A stretch of 64,000 bases of DNA from Microthrixaceae bacterium (GTDB taxonomy: Bacteria > Actinomycetota > Acidimicrobiia > Acidimicrobiales > Microtrichaceae). The stretch covers positions 868,001 to 932,000 of the forward strand of contig JACJWI010000001.1 in the NCBI GenBank assembly GCA_020637215.1, read 5' to 3'. How positions within the stretch are numbered: position 1 is the first letter of the stretch; the number at the start of each line of letters is the position of its first letter. The notes beneath the pieces are model-generated. The model searched no databases. It worked only from the letters and a program-made list of their open reading frames with translations, and was not told the origin of the DNA. A program made the translations under genes and the position numbers. Shown in pieces: positions 27,457-35,355 of this stretch.

Positions 27457-27590
27457 CGGGACCAAACCTATTGGTCCGGGCGGTCGAGTTCCACCGTCGG
27501 ACCCGACCAGGGAGCAGACGACCGACCCGGGACGGCACCGGGATTCCCGGGCCTGCGCTAGCGTGACCGGTCCCTGCCCCGGCAGGGAAC

Positions 27591-27662
27591 GCGGGTGTAG
27601 CTCAATGGCTAGAGTCCCAGTCTTCCAAACTGGCGATGCGGGTTCGATTCCCGTCACCCGCT
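27591..27662 (+). tRNA. tRNA-Gly (UCC)
   Basis: The acceptor GCGGGTG pairs with CACCCGC. The anticodon arm CCAGT-CTTCCAA-ACTGG gives TCC, and the T-loop is TTCGATT. The discriminator is T and no CCA is encoded. Confidence 0.95.
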
Positions 27663-27825
27663 CTCATGCGCAGGCCAGGTCGAGGAGCTCGACCAGAAGG
27701 GCGTCGACGCGGCGTCGGTCCGGACCGGTAATTCAGGTCCAGGCCGGGACCAGGGCTGTGGTTGCACCCCGGTCACCGGATCGTGAGGAGATCGCGAAGA
27801 TCCGTCGCCCGCTACGGTCCTCCGG

Positions 27826-28599
27826 GTGATCCCATCACCTTCCGACCGCACCGAGATCCGCACCGCGCTCGTGCTCGGGGCCACCAGCGACATCGCGGTG
27901 GCGACCCTGGCCGAGCTGCACCGGCGCGGACCGCTGCGGGCGGTGCTCGCCGCCCGCGATCCCGACGCGGCCACCGCAGCGGTCGCTGCCGCGGCCCCCG
28001 GTCTGTCGACCGAGGCGGTGGCGTGGGACGCCCTCGAGGTCGAGGGTCACCGTGCCCTGTTCGAGCGGGCGGCCACGACGCTGGGGACCATCGACGTCGT
28101 GCTGTGCGCCGTGGGGCTGCTCGGGCACCACGCCGGGATGTCGATGGGTCCCGTCGACGTCGACCACATGATCCGCACGAACTTCGCCGGGCCCGCCGCA
28201 GCTCTCGCCGCGGCCGGCCAGTACCTGGTCGAGCAGGGCCACGGCACCATCGTCGTGCTGTCGTCGGTCGCCGGGCTGCGGGCCCGACGATCCAACTACG
28301 TCTACGGCTCCACCAAGGCTGGCCTCGATCTGTTCGCACAGGGCCTGTCCGACTCACTGGTCGGCACCGGGGCCCGGTGCGTCGTCGTTCGGCCCGGCTT
28401 CGTGCGGTCGCGGATGACCGAGGGCCTGGACCCGGCGCCGTTCAGCACCGACCCGGCCACGGTGGCCCGCGCCACCGTCGATGCCCTACAGCGACCCGGC
28501 CGCGACGTCGTGTCGGTCCCCCGCGTCCTCGGACCGCTGTTCGGCGTGCTGCGGGTGGCGCCCCGGGGTCTGTGGCGACGCATCGCGGGTGACCGCTGA
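27826..28599 (+). CDS. SDR-family reductase resembling DprE2 (decaprenylphosphoryl-2-keto-ribose reductase)
   Basis: This 257-residue short-chain dehydrogenase has the cofactor motif ALVLGATSDIAVATLAELHRRG (TGxxxGIA-like, with the SDIA variant typical of DprE2), the NAG-like VVLCAVGLLG, the catalytic Ser in VVLSSVAGLRARRSNYVYGSTKAGLD and the YxxxK Tyr/Lys in the same stretch. The C-terminal end VPRVLGPLFGVLRVAPRGLWRRI follows the mycobacterial DprE2 pattern. DprE2 acts with DprE1 to make decaprenylphosphoryl arabinose for cell-wall arabinan. No dprE1 lies adjacent here, so the specific role is inferred. The start is the GTG at 27826. Confidence 0.72.
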   Translation: MIPSPSDRTEIRTALVLGATSDIAVATLAELHRRGPLRAVLAARDPDAATAAVAAAAPGLSTEAVAWDALEVEGHRALFERAATTLGTIDVVLCAVGLLGHHAGMSMGPVDVDHMIRTNFAGPAAALAAAGQYLVEQGHGTIVVLSSVAGLRARRSNYVYGSTKAGLDLFAQGLSDSLVGTGARCVVVRPGFVRSRMTEGLDPAPFSTDPATVARATVDALQRPGRDVVSVPRVLGPLFGVLRVAPRGLWRRIAGDR

Positions 28600-28624
28600 A
28601 CGAGCTGGTCAGTCCCTCTCCAGG

Positions 28625-29011
28625 TCAGTCCCGCTCCAGGTTCAGGGCCGCGCTGTTCATGCAGTACCGCAGGCCCGTCGGCTGCGGACCGTCGGGGAAC
28701 ACGTGGCCCAGGTGGGCGCCGCAACGGGCGCACCGGGCCTCGGTGCGGACCATGCCGTGGGAGCGGTCCGACACCTCCTCGATCACCCCGGGCTCCATCG
28801 GCTCCCAGAAGCTGGGCCAGCCCGAGCCCGACTCGAACTTGACGTCGCTGCGGAACAGGGGCGTGTCGCACACGACGCACCGGTAGGTGCCCTGGTCGTG
28901 GCAGTCCCAGTACACGCCGGTGAAGGCCTGTTCGGTCCCCGACTCCTGGGTGACGCGCCACTGCAGGTCGTCGAGTCGGTCCCTGAGCTCGTCGGGGTCA
29001 ACGTCGGTCAT
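28625..29011 (-). CDS. msrB: peptide-methionine (R)-S-oxide reductase MsrB
   Basis: This 128-residue MsrB reduces the R-sulfoxide of methionine. The two zinc CxxC pairs are in CVVCDTPLF and CARCGAHLG. The substrate motif is FESGSGWPSFWEP, and the catalytic cysteine is in LRYCMNSAALNL (family consensus RYCxN). The ATG at 29011 overlaps the 3' end of the site-2 protease gene by 14 bp, so the pair is probably one transcript. Confidence 0.95.
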   Translation of the reverse strand: MTDVDPDELRDRLDDLQWRVTQESGTEQAFTGVYWDCHDQGTYRCVVCDTPLFRSDVKFESGSGWPSFWEPMEPGVIEEVSDRSHGMVRTEARCARCGAHLGHVFPDGPQPTGLRYCMNSAALNLERD

Positions 29012-30236
29012 CTGCTCCTCCTGGAGGTTCCCACCGCTGGACCGGGACGCCGTCGGGCACCGGGGGCGGCACGGCGATCAGCGTACGGCTGCCGGGGGAC
29101 GGCCCCGCGGTCGCCCGTCGCCCGAACGAGATCGCACGATCGATCCCCTCCGGTGTGAGCAGCCCCACCAGGCGGCCCTGGTCGAGCACCACGGCGATCC
29201 CGCCGGACTGGATCCGGAGCCGGTCGAGCACCGAGACGACCCGTTCACCGGGGGTTGCGGTCGGTAGCTGCGACACGGGCAGCATCACGTCCGCGACGGT
29301 CGTCGTCGCCCAACGCTCCGCGGGCAGCCGTCGCAGCCGGGCGAGCGTCATCACGCCGACGATCCGGTGATCGGCGTCGACCACCGGAACCGCGGCCCAG
29401 GTGCCGCGGTCGGCCAGTGCTCCGGAGGCGGCGTCGGCCACGGTGCTCCAGCTCCGGATGGACGCGGGGTCGCGATCCATGGCGTCGGCCACCGGCATCG
29501 ACCCGAGCGCCTCCTCGCTGCGGTAGCGGCTCTCCTCGGCCCGGGCCGCGGTCATGAGGAACCAGCCGACCATGATCGTCCACAGACCCGAGCTGCTGCG
29601 GAGCACGAACACCTCGGCCGCCCCGGCGGCGACGATCAGGATCGCGACAGCCCGACCCGCTCGGGCCGCCCACACCCTGGCCCGGAGGCGATCGCCGCGG
29701 ACCATCCAGATCAGCGCGGCCAGCACCCGACCGCCGTCGAGCGGAGCACCGGGCAGCAGGTTGAACACGGCGAGCACGACGTTGACGAGACCCAACCAGC
29801 CCAGCGCGACGACGTAGATCTCGGGAACACCGACGCTGCGGAGTCCGACGGCCGCGGCCAGCGACAGCGCTCCGACCACCAGGCTCATGGCGGGACCGGC
29901 CAGCGCGATCCGCAGCTCCGCTCCCGCGGTCCGCGCATCGGAGCGGAGCTGGGCCACGCCGCCGAACAGCCAGAGGGTGATGCCGAGCACCTCGATGTCG
30001 TTGCGGCGGGCCACCACGGCGTGCCCGAGCTCGTGGGCCAGCAGCGAGCCGAGGAACAGCAGCGTGCCCAGAGCGGCGACCGACCAGTACGCGCCGGCGG
30101 GCAGACCGGCCACCGAGGCGGGGAGGATCGACGACGCCAGGATCCACGTCAGCAGTCCGGCGAACATCACCACGCCGAGGTCGGCAGAGATCTCGATGTC
30201 GAAGACCCGTCCGAGGCGGACACCTGAGGTGCGCAC
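28998..30236 (-). CDS. site-2 protease family (M50) zinc metalloprotease with two CBS domains
   Basis: This 412-residue membrane protease has HELGH in LLAHELGHAVVARRNDIEV (about aa 63-81) and the second metal ligand in VFNLLPGAPLDGGRVLA (Asp about aa 175), within about six hydrophobic segments. The C-terminal half carries two CBS repeats (PVADAMDRDPASIRSWSTVADAASGALADRG onward and TTVADVMLPVSQLPTATPGERVVSVLDRLR), which likely sense a nucleotide. The start is the GTG at 30236, preceded by a strong GGGAGGAG. It resembles actinobacterial Rip3-type S2P/CBS proteases. The substrate is unknown. Confidence 0.9.
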   Translation of the reverse strand: MRTSGVRLGRVFDIEISADLGVVMFAGLLTWILASSILPASVAGLPAGAYWSVAALGTLLFLGSLLAHELGHAVVARRNDIEVLGITLWLFGGVAQLRSDARTAGAELRIALAGPAMSLVVGALSLAAAVGLRSVGVPEIYVVALGWLGLVNVVLAVFNLLPGAPLDGGRVLAALIWMVRGDRLRARVWAARAGRAVAILIVAAGAAEVFVLRSSSGLWTIMVGWFLMTAARAEESRYRSEEALGSMPVADAMDRDPASIRSWSTVADAASGALADRGTWAAVPVVDADHRIVGVMTLARLRRLPAERWATTTVADVMLPVSQLPTATPGERVVSVLDRLRIQSGGIAVVLDQGRLVGLLTPEGIDRAISFGRRATAGPSPGSRTLIAVPPPVPDGVPVQRWEPPGGADDRR

Positions 30237-30565
30237 CGCACTCCTCCCTGTCGAACCGCAACCTACCCCGCCTCGAAGTGGGCCGGCCGGGGTCGACAGC
30301 GAGGGCTGAGAAGGAACTCCAGATGGCAGGAGCTCCGGGTGGGAGAGCGAGTGGGTCGCCCTCGACCTGTCCCCGGACAGCAACGAACCCCCGGCCGGAG
30401 AGTAGGAGGGAAGGGAAGAACCCTACGGCCGGGGGTCGTTGTTCATTGTTTCTACCCCATCCGAGACTGTTCGCGCTCGTCAACGTGGACGTGAAGGTGT
30501 TCACATCGGGTGAACTTTCCTCACCCCTCCGCGGCATCGGGTCCGCTCCCGGATCGGTCCCGGGG
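30237..30565. other. 329-bp non-coding region upstream of the site-2 protease
   Basis: This spacer between yaaA (ending at 30566) and the site-2 protease start holds the protease's GGGAGGAG ribosome-binding site at 30241-30248 and a long hairpin at 30381-30441. I see no coding potential in it. A promoter for the protease is expected here but I cannot place it. Confidence 0.5.
30381..30441. terminator. long GC-rich hairpin upstream of the site-2 protease
   Basis: Arms 30381-30397 and 30426-30441 pair over 16 bp with a single bulged A, around a 28-nt loop that can itself pair GTAGG with CCTAC. On the plus strand it is followed by TTCATTGTTTC, like a terminator. No plus-strand gene precedes it. 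On the minus strand it would be a 5'-leader structure of the protease gene or the terminator of yaaA. Confidence 0.4.
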
Positions 30566-31345
30566 CTAGCGGCGCACCATGAACAGGGTGGTGAGGGCTC
30601 CGTCGACGACGGTGCGATCCGCGTCCAGCACGAACCCCTCCGGGTGCTCCCAGTCGGCCAGGTCGGCGGCGTCGGTCCCCGGGTTCTCGAGCAGGTGGCG
30701 GACCAGGGCGCCCTTCAGCAGCTTGTTCCAGTGCGCAACCGCGACCAGCTCGCCCCGGGCGTTCGGTTCGAGGAAGACCACGGTGGTCCGCGGAACGCCT
30801 CCCAGATCCACCGCGGCGGAGTGCTCGAGCGGCAGCAGGTCCCAGACGGCCCGCCCGCCGGCTCGTTCGGACAACGCGGCGGAGATCGGCCCGCGCCACC
30901 ACGTGGAGAGCTTCCCCATGCGTCCGATCGACACGCTCATCTTGAGCTTGTGATCCGGGATCGGATCAGAGGGGGCGACCAGCCCGAACACGGCCGAGAG
31001 CACGAGCACCGACGAGTCCGCCCGACGGCGGGCCGCAGCCGACAGCGACGGAAGGTCGAGGGCGTCGTAGAGCACACCGGTGAAGCGCTGCGCGGCGGCC
31101 ATGGTCGGGGACTCGGCGACGGTCCGGTTGGCGGCGGTCGCCGCGGCCAACGCGTCGCCCTTCACCCCGAGCAGCTTCTGACGTTGCGCCTCGTTGCGGC
31201 GCATGGCCGAGCGCAGGGCCGCCATCACCGCCAGGCGCCGGTCGTCGAGGTCGATCGCCATCGTCGACGGGGCCCAGGCGGGGCCCGACCCTCCGGGCGC
31301 CTTTCCTTCCGACGGCGGGATCAGGATCAGCGGAGGCTCGGGCAC
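30566..31345 (-). CDS. yaaA: YaaA/DUF328 family peroxide stress-response protein
   Basis: This 259-residue protein opens LILIPPSEGKAPGG, the signature of the YaaA family, and contains the conserved block RFTGVLYDALDLPSL, a VLVLSAVFGLVAPSDPIPDHKLKMS stretch and a late VVFLEPNARGELVAVAHWNKLLKGALVRHLLEN. E. coli YaaA limits free iron and oxidative damage and binds DNA. The same role here is only by family. The minus-strand start is the ATG at 31345, and tRNA-Arg lies 58 bp upstream on the same strand. Confidence 0.85.
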   Translation of the reverse strand: MPEPPLILIPPSEGKAPGGSGPAWAPSTMAIDLDDRRLAVMAALRSAMRRNEAQRQKLLGVKGDALAAATAANRTVAESPTMAAAQRFTGVLYDALDLPSLSAAARRRADSSVLVLSAVFGLVAPSDPIPDHKLKMSVSIGRMGKLSTWWRGPISAALSERAGGRAVWDLLPLEHSAAVDLGGVPRTTVVFLEPNARGELVAVAHWNKLLKGALVRHLLENPGTDAADLADWEHPEGFVLDADRTVVDGALTTLFMVRR

Positions 31346-31402
31346 GGGCGCCGATGATCGCGCGTCGAGCGACCGCGACCATCACGGAGCAGACCCCAGG
31401 AG

Positions 31403-31476
31403 CGCCCCCGGCAGGATTCGAACCTGCGACCGTCGGATTAGAAGTCCGCTGCTCTGTCCAGCTGAGCTACGGGGGC
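31403..31476 (-). tRNA. tRNA-Arg (UCU)
   Basis: Read on the minus strand, the acceptor GCCCCCG pairs with CGGGGGC. The anticodon arm GCGGA-CTTCTAA-TCCGA gives TCT, and the T-loop is TTCGAAT. The discriminator is G and no CCA is encoded. Confidence 0.95.
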
Positions 31477-31519
31477 GGTGGTGGTGGGCGGCACCGTATA
31501 TGCTCGCCCCTCTTGTCAT

Positions 31520-31595
31520 GGTGGCCGTAGCTCAGCCCGGTTAGAGCGCCAGGTTGTGGCCCTGGAGGTCGGGGGTTCAAGTCCCCTCGGTCACC
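31520..31595 (+). tRNA. tRNA-His (GUG)
   Basis: The acceptor GTGGCCG pairs with CGGTCAC, with the extra G(-1) of tRNA-His at 31520 facing C73. The anticodon arm CCAGG-TTGTGGC-CCTGG gives GTG, and the T-loop is TTCAAGT. CCA is not encoded. Confidence 0.95.
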
Positions 31596-31680
31596 CCATG
31601 CGGACGGCGCCACCGGTTCGGACCGGTGGCGTCGGGTCGCTACAATCCAACTCCGCCGGGTCCGCCCGGCGGAGTCACAT

Positions 31681-31753
31681 GCGCCTCTAGCTCAATTGGC
31701 AGAGCATCGGACTCTTAATCCGCTGGTTCCGGGTTCGAGTCCCGGGGGGCGTA
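31681..31753 (+). tRNA. tRNA-Lys (CUU)
   Basis: The acceptor GCGCCTC pairs with GGGGCGT, using two wobble pairs. The anticodon arm TCGGA-CTCTTAA-TCCGC gives CTT, and the T-loop is TTCGAGT. The discriminator is A and no CCA is encoded. Confidence 0.93.
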
Positions 31754-31758
31754 CACAG

Positions 31759-31794
31759 CGAAGGGCCCGGAACCGTCAGGTTCCGGGCCCTTCG
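31759..31794. terminator. hairpin terminator after tRNA-Lys
   Basis: A 16-bp perfect stem (CGAAGGGCCCGGAACC and its complement) closes on GTCA, five bases after tRNA-Lys and facing the end of the DUF5684-like gene on the other strand. It can serve both strands. Confidence 0.8.
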
Positions 31795-31830
31795 TCGCGG
31801 ATCCGGCTCCGATCAGGACCGGGCGTCGGT

Positions 31831-32265
31831 TCAGGCGGCGTTGAACCCGACGCCGGGGGCCAGGGCGCTGCGGTCGACCTCGGCGCTGCCGAAGCCGAGG
31901 ACGATGTGGGAGATGCCCGGGATCAGGAACAGGAAGATCTTCCAGCCGAGCTCCTTGCCGAACAGCTCCGCGGTGTCGTTGGCCAGCATCCACATGGCGA
32001 TGATGTTGATGCAGGGGATCAGCGACAGGATCAGCCACACCACCGGCTCGTGCTGGCCGCGGGCCTTGAACAGCATGTACACGTTCACGAGCGGGATGAT
32101 CCCCATCCAGCCCGGCAGGCCGAGCTTGGTGAAGACCTTCCAGTAGCCGATGAGGAACACCACGAACAGGGCGAGGTAGATGACCATCAGGATCCCGAAC
32201 GCGGCGAAGCCGCCGCCGTTGGAGCTGGTGGTGGTCTCGAAGTCCTGGGCCAGGGTTGCGAGCAT
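31831..32265 (-). CDS. DUF5684-like small membrane protein
   Basis: This 144-residue protein has about four membrane helices (GFAAFGILMVIYLALFVVFLIGYWKVF, WLILSLIPCINIIAMWML, GWKIFLFLIPGISHIVLGF) and the motif YWKVFTKLGLPGWMGIIPLVNVYMLFKARGQ, which is characteristic of the DUF5684 group of small actinobacterial membrane proteins. These are sometimes fused to signal peptidase I. No function is established. It is monocistronic. Confidence 0.7.
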   Translation of the reverse strand: MLATLAQDFETTTSSNGGGFAAFGILMVIYLALFVVFLIGYWKVFTKLGLPGWMGIIPLVNVYMLFKARGQHEPVVWLILSLIPCINIIAMWMLANDTAELFGKELGWKIFLFLIPGISHIVLGFGSAEVDRSALAPGVGFNAA

Positions 32266-32412
32266 GGTCCGAATCTCCTCCCGAGGTCCGCGGGGTGCGG
32301 ATCTCCTTCAGGAACACCGAGCGTAAGCGGCCGGCCACGTAAAACGGCGCGATGCCCGGTCGTCACAGAGAACGGCCGACGGGCATCCGACCGCCCGCAG
32401 CGGCTCCGCTGC

Positions 32413-33564
32413 TCAGCGGTGCAGGGACCGGTACACCGCGTCGATCAGCGCCCGGTTGCGGGTGCTCTGCCAGCGGGGGATGACGTGGTTCATCACGTAG
32501 CCGAAGGCGATCCCGTCGACGGGGTCCGCGAAGCCGAGCGACCCGCCCGTGCCGTAGTGGCCGAACGCCCCGGGGTTCGGGCCCAGGCGACGCCGGTCCG
32601 TCGTCGTGGCGAAGCCCAGTCCGTAGGAGAGCTCGTCGTCGAGGATCGGGCAGTGACCGACCGCCTGCACCGTCGTCGCCGCCCGCAGCAGCGCGGGTGA
32701 CAGGAGGCGATCGTCGTCGAGCAGCGCCGAGTAGATGCGGGCCACTCCGGCCGCCGTTCCGTGACCGCTGGTCGATCCCAACGGCAGCGACCGCCACCGT
32801 GGCGTGTTCATCACACCCACCGACGAGTAGCCCGGCGGGTTGAAGTGCGCCAGGGCGTGCAGAAGGTTCAGGCCCTCGAGGCGGTCCAGGTCGAACGCCG
32901 GGATCCTGAACGCCTCGTCCCAGACCGTGTCGGCGCAGCGGTGCTGCTGATCGGACGGCACCCCGAAGTGCACGTCGGCCCCCAGCGGGCCGGCGAGCGC
33001 GGCCAGGGCCTCGCCGGGGCCGGCACCGCCGATGCGGCGGACCAGCTCGCCGACCAGGTGACCGAAGGTGTTGACGTGGTAGGCGAGCTGCTCCCCCGGT
33101 GGCCACCACGCCTCGGTGGCGGCCAGCGCCCCGGTCATCGTCGACCAGTCGAACAGGTCGTCGTCGTTCAGGTGACGACGGATGGCCGGCACGCCGGCCC
33201 GGTGGGTGAGGGCATGGCGAACGGTGGCCGACGCCTTGCCGCCCGCCGCGAACTCGGGCCACACCGACGCGATCGGGTCGTCGAGGCCGACCTCTCCGCG
33301 GTCGACCAGTCGCAGCAGCAGCAGCGACAGGAGCCCCTTGCCCACCGAGTAGAAGTCGGTGATCGTGTCCGCCGCCCACGGCCGGGTCCGGGTCGCATCG
33401 GCCCAGCCGCCGTGGAGGTCGACGACCACCTCGCCCCGGTGGATGACGCAGACGGCGGCGCCGAGCTCGCCCTGTTCGACGAAGTTGTCGGCGAACGCGA
33501 CGCGGACCGCGTCGAAGCGCTCGGCGCAGAACCCGCCGATCGGGACACCGCCCCCGTCGTCCAT
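32413..33564 (-). CDS. serine hydrolase, beta-lactamase/esterase EstB family (class C-like)
   Basis: This 383-residue penicillin-binding-fold serine hydrolase has the nucleophile motif FYSVGKGLLSLLLLRLVDRG (SxxK), the YxN motif in QLAYHVNTFGHLVGEL and a C-terminal GHYGTGGSLGFADPVDGIAFGYVMN that replaces the KTG box with GTGG-type residues. This supports an esterase or D-aminopeptidase-like activity rather than penicillin resistance. The start is the ATG at 33564, after the upstream gene's stop. An ATG at 33612 would overlap that gene. No signal peptide is visible, so it is probably cytoplasmic. Confidence 0.85.
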   Translation of the reverse strand: MDDGGGVPIGGFCAERFDAVRVAFADNFVEQGELGAAVCVIHRGEVVVDLHGGWADATRTRPWAADTITDFYSVGKGLLSLLLLRLVDRGEVGLDDPIASVWPEFAAGGKASATVRHALTHRAGVPAIRRHLNDDDLFDWSTMTGALAATEAWWPPGEQLAYHVNTFGHLVGELVRRIGGAGPGEALAALAGPLGADVHFGVPSDQQHRCADTVWDEAFRIPAFDLDRLEGLNLLHALAHFNPPGYSSVGVMNTPRWRSLPLGSTSGHGTAAGVARIYSALLDDDRLLSPALLRAATTVQAVGHCPILDDELSYGLGFATTTDRRRLGPNPGAFGHYGTGGSLGFADPVDGIAFGYVMNHVIPRWQSTRNRALIDAVYRSLHR

Positions 33565-33578
33565 CGGCACTGTCGCGG

Positions 33579-34391
33579 TCAGGCCGCCGTCCGCAGCACG
33601 CGCTGGTTCCACGGGTTGACCGACAGGATGCCGTGCAGGCGAGGCAGCGTCGTGCGGGCCATCAAGCGGGCCCCACGCACCGCGCTGAGCTCGGCCGGGT
33701 TGAGCTCGCCCACGTCGAGCAGACGACGCATCCGGCGGGGCAGCAGCTCGGCGGTCACCCAGTTCAGCGGGACGAACGACTGGTCGGGGATCCAGCGCAG
33801 ACCCGGACGCATGAGGACCCGGGTGATCTCACGGGACTCGTCGGTCGGCTCGAGGGTGGCGAATCGCTCGGCCATGTAGCTCCGGAACGCGGCGAGGTCT
33901 TCTGGGATGAGCTCGTCGGGGATGCCGAACGCGCCCGCCATCAGCTTGGACTCCTCGAAGAACCGCTCGCGGTCTGCTCTGCGCATCTCGCCGACGTAGC
34001 GACGTTCCACCTCGAAGGTGGTGTCGACCAGGGTGGCCAGCACCCAGTACTGCAGCTCGGGGTCGTTGGCGCGGTACTTCTCGCCCTCGGCGGTCGTTCC
34101 CCGGACCCGGGCGTGGATCGCCCGCAGCTGCTTCAGCATGGCGTCGCGGCGTTCGGGAGCCGCGAAGCTGATCGTCAGCATGGCGTCGAGGGTGTGGTCC
34201 AGCCGTCCGATCGGGTTGGTGCGGAACTCGCTGTAGTTGGCCACGCCGGCAGCCACCTTGGGGTGGCACACCTGCAGGATCGCAGCCCGGGGTCCGCCGA
34301 TGAGCGGGAACCACCGCCGGTTGACGTCCCAGGAGATCGTCTCCCGTCCGTAGAGCGCGCCGGACTCCGGAGCAAGTGCCGAACTGACCAT
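33579..34391 (-). CDS. DUF2236 / MpaB-type oxygenase family protein
   Basis: This 270-residue protein has the DUF2236 (ER-bound oxygenase mpaB / latex-clearing protein) pattern WFPLIGGPRAAILQVCHPKVAAGVANYSEFRTNPIGRLDHTLDAMLTISF. A conserved His lies in HARVRG, with ELQYWVLATLVDTTFEV following. Family members bind heme b and include rubber oxygenase Lcp, but most bacterial copies have unknown substrates. The start is the ATG at 34391, with a GGGGGG run upstream. It ends 15 bp before the esterase start, so the two likely form an operon. Confidence 0.8.
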   Translation of the reverse strand: MVSSALAPESGALYGRETISWDVNRRWFPLIGGPRAAILQVCHPKVAAGVANYSEFRTNPIGRLDHTLDAMLTISFAAPERRDAMLKQLRAIHARVRGTTAEGEKYRANDPELQYWVLATLVDTTFEVERRYVGEMRRADRERFFEESKLMAGAFGIPDELIPEDLAAFRSYMAERFATLEPTDESREITRVLMRPGLRWIPDQSFVPLNWVTAELLPRRMRRLLDVGELNPAELSAVRGARLMARTTLPRLHGILSVNPWNQRVLRTAA

Positions 34392-34488
34392 CTGGAACCC
34401 CCCGTCCCGTGGACTAGCCGTGATCGGAGGGTACCGGCTCCGGGCCACCCGGTCGACGATCCGCCCCCTGATCGACGACATCCGGTGG

Positions 34489-35355
34489 TCAGCGCCGCGC
34501 GTCCTCGGTGACCGCCACCTCGAACAGCAGCGGCCAGTACTTGCCGGTCAGAAGGAGATCGCCGGAGTCGGGCAGGTGGGCGATGCCGTTGAGCACGTCG
34601 ATCGGTCGGCCCGCGGCAGCGGTCGCAGCCCGGGCCGTCAACGCGGAGGCGTCGAGCACGCCGTCGACGCGGCGGCACCGGAGGTCGATCCGCACGATCT
34701 CGTCGGTCTGCCACCGGTTGGCCCACAGCCGCTCACCGTCCCACTCGAGCTCGTTGAGGCGGTCCGCCGCACCATCGGCCCGGGTGATCTGCCAGCGCTC
34801 GAGCACCGAGAAGTCATCGGGGTCGCGCACGGTCAGCGTGTCGGACCCGTCGCTCATGACCAGGCGACCGTCGTCGAGGGTGCTGATCCCCCACCCCTCG
34901 CCGTCGTAGCGGTGCTCGCCGACCGCGGTCAGCTCCGACCGGTTCCACACCAGGGCCCGGCCCTCGGTCCACGTGAGCTGCACCAGACGGTCGTCGCCGA
35001 CCGCGGTCAGGCCCTCGCCGAACAGCTCCGGGTCCAGGTCGGTGGACCGCAGGACCCGGCCCGAGTCGAGGTCCACCTCGCGCACGCTCGAGTGCCCGCG
35101 CCGGCCGGTCGACTCGTACAGCGCGCCGTCGACGACGACCAGGCCCTGGGTGAACGCCGTCGGGTCGTGCGGGTGCTCGGCGAGCACCTCGGCCCGCAGC
35201 GGTGTCGGCTCGGGCGCCGGTCCGCAGTCCGTGGGGATCGATCCCGCACCCGATGGCGTGTCGTCGGATCCGCACCCGCCGGCGAGCACCGCCACGACCG
35301 CCAGAGCGAGCAGCGGTGTGGTCGCTGCGCGGCGCGGCCACGAGCGTCGCGTCAC
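34489..35355 (-). CDS. glutaminyl-peptide cyclotransferase (Glu_cyclase_2, plant-type beta-propeller), lipoprotein
   Basis: This 288-residue exported lipoprotein has a positively charged start, a hydrophobic segment and the lipobox VLAGGCGS. Its beta-propeller matches the plant/bacterial glutaminyl cyclase family: HDPTAFTQGLVVVDGALYESTGRRGHSSVREVDLDSGRVL, then LFGEGLTAVGDDRLVQLTW, then LNELEWDGERLWANRWQTDEIVRIDL and DVLNGIAHLPDSGDLLLTGKYWPLLFEV. It would cyclise N-terminal Gln to pyroglutamate on secreted peptides. The GTG start at 35355 overlaps the stop of the upstream methyltransferase gene by four bases. Confidence 0.87.
   Translation of the reverse strand: MTRRSWPRRAATTPLLALAVVAVLAGGCGSDDTPSGAGSIPTDCGPAPEPTPLRAEVLAEHPHDPTAFTQGLVVVDGALYESTGRRGHSSVREVDLDSGRVLRSTDLDPELFGEGLTAVGDDRLVQLTWTEGRALVWNRSELTAVGEHRYDGEGWGISTLDDGRLVMSDGSDTLTVRDPDDFSVLERWQITRADGAADRLNELEWDGERLWANRWQTDEIVRIDLRCRRVDGVLDASALTARAATAAAGRPIDVLNGIAHLPDSGDLLLTGKYWPLLFEVAVTEDARR

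Noticed and set aside
25328..27538. A longer DUF222-HNH gene starting at 27538
   Set aside because: The upstream 190 codons are the shadow of the STAS gene and the non-coding element end. The DUF222 domain begins just after 26959.
32413..33612. Beta-lactamase as a resistance gene
   Set aside because: The KTG box and signal peptide are missing. The sequence fits EstB-type esterases or peptidases better.
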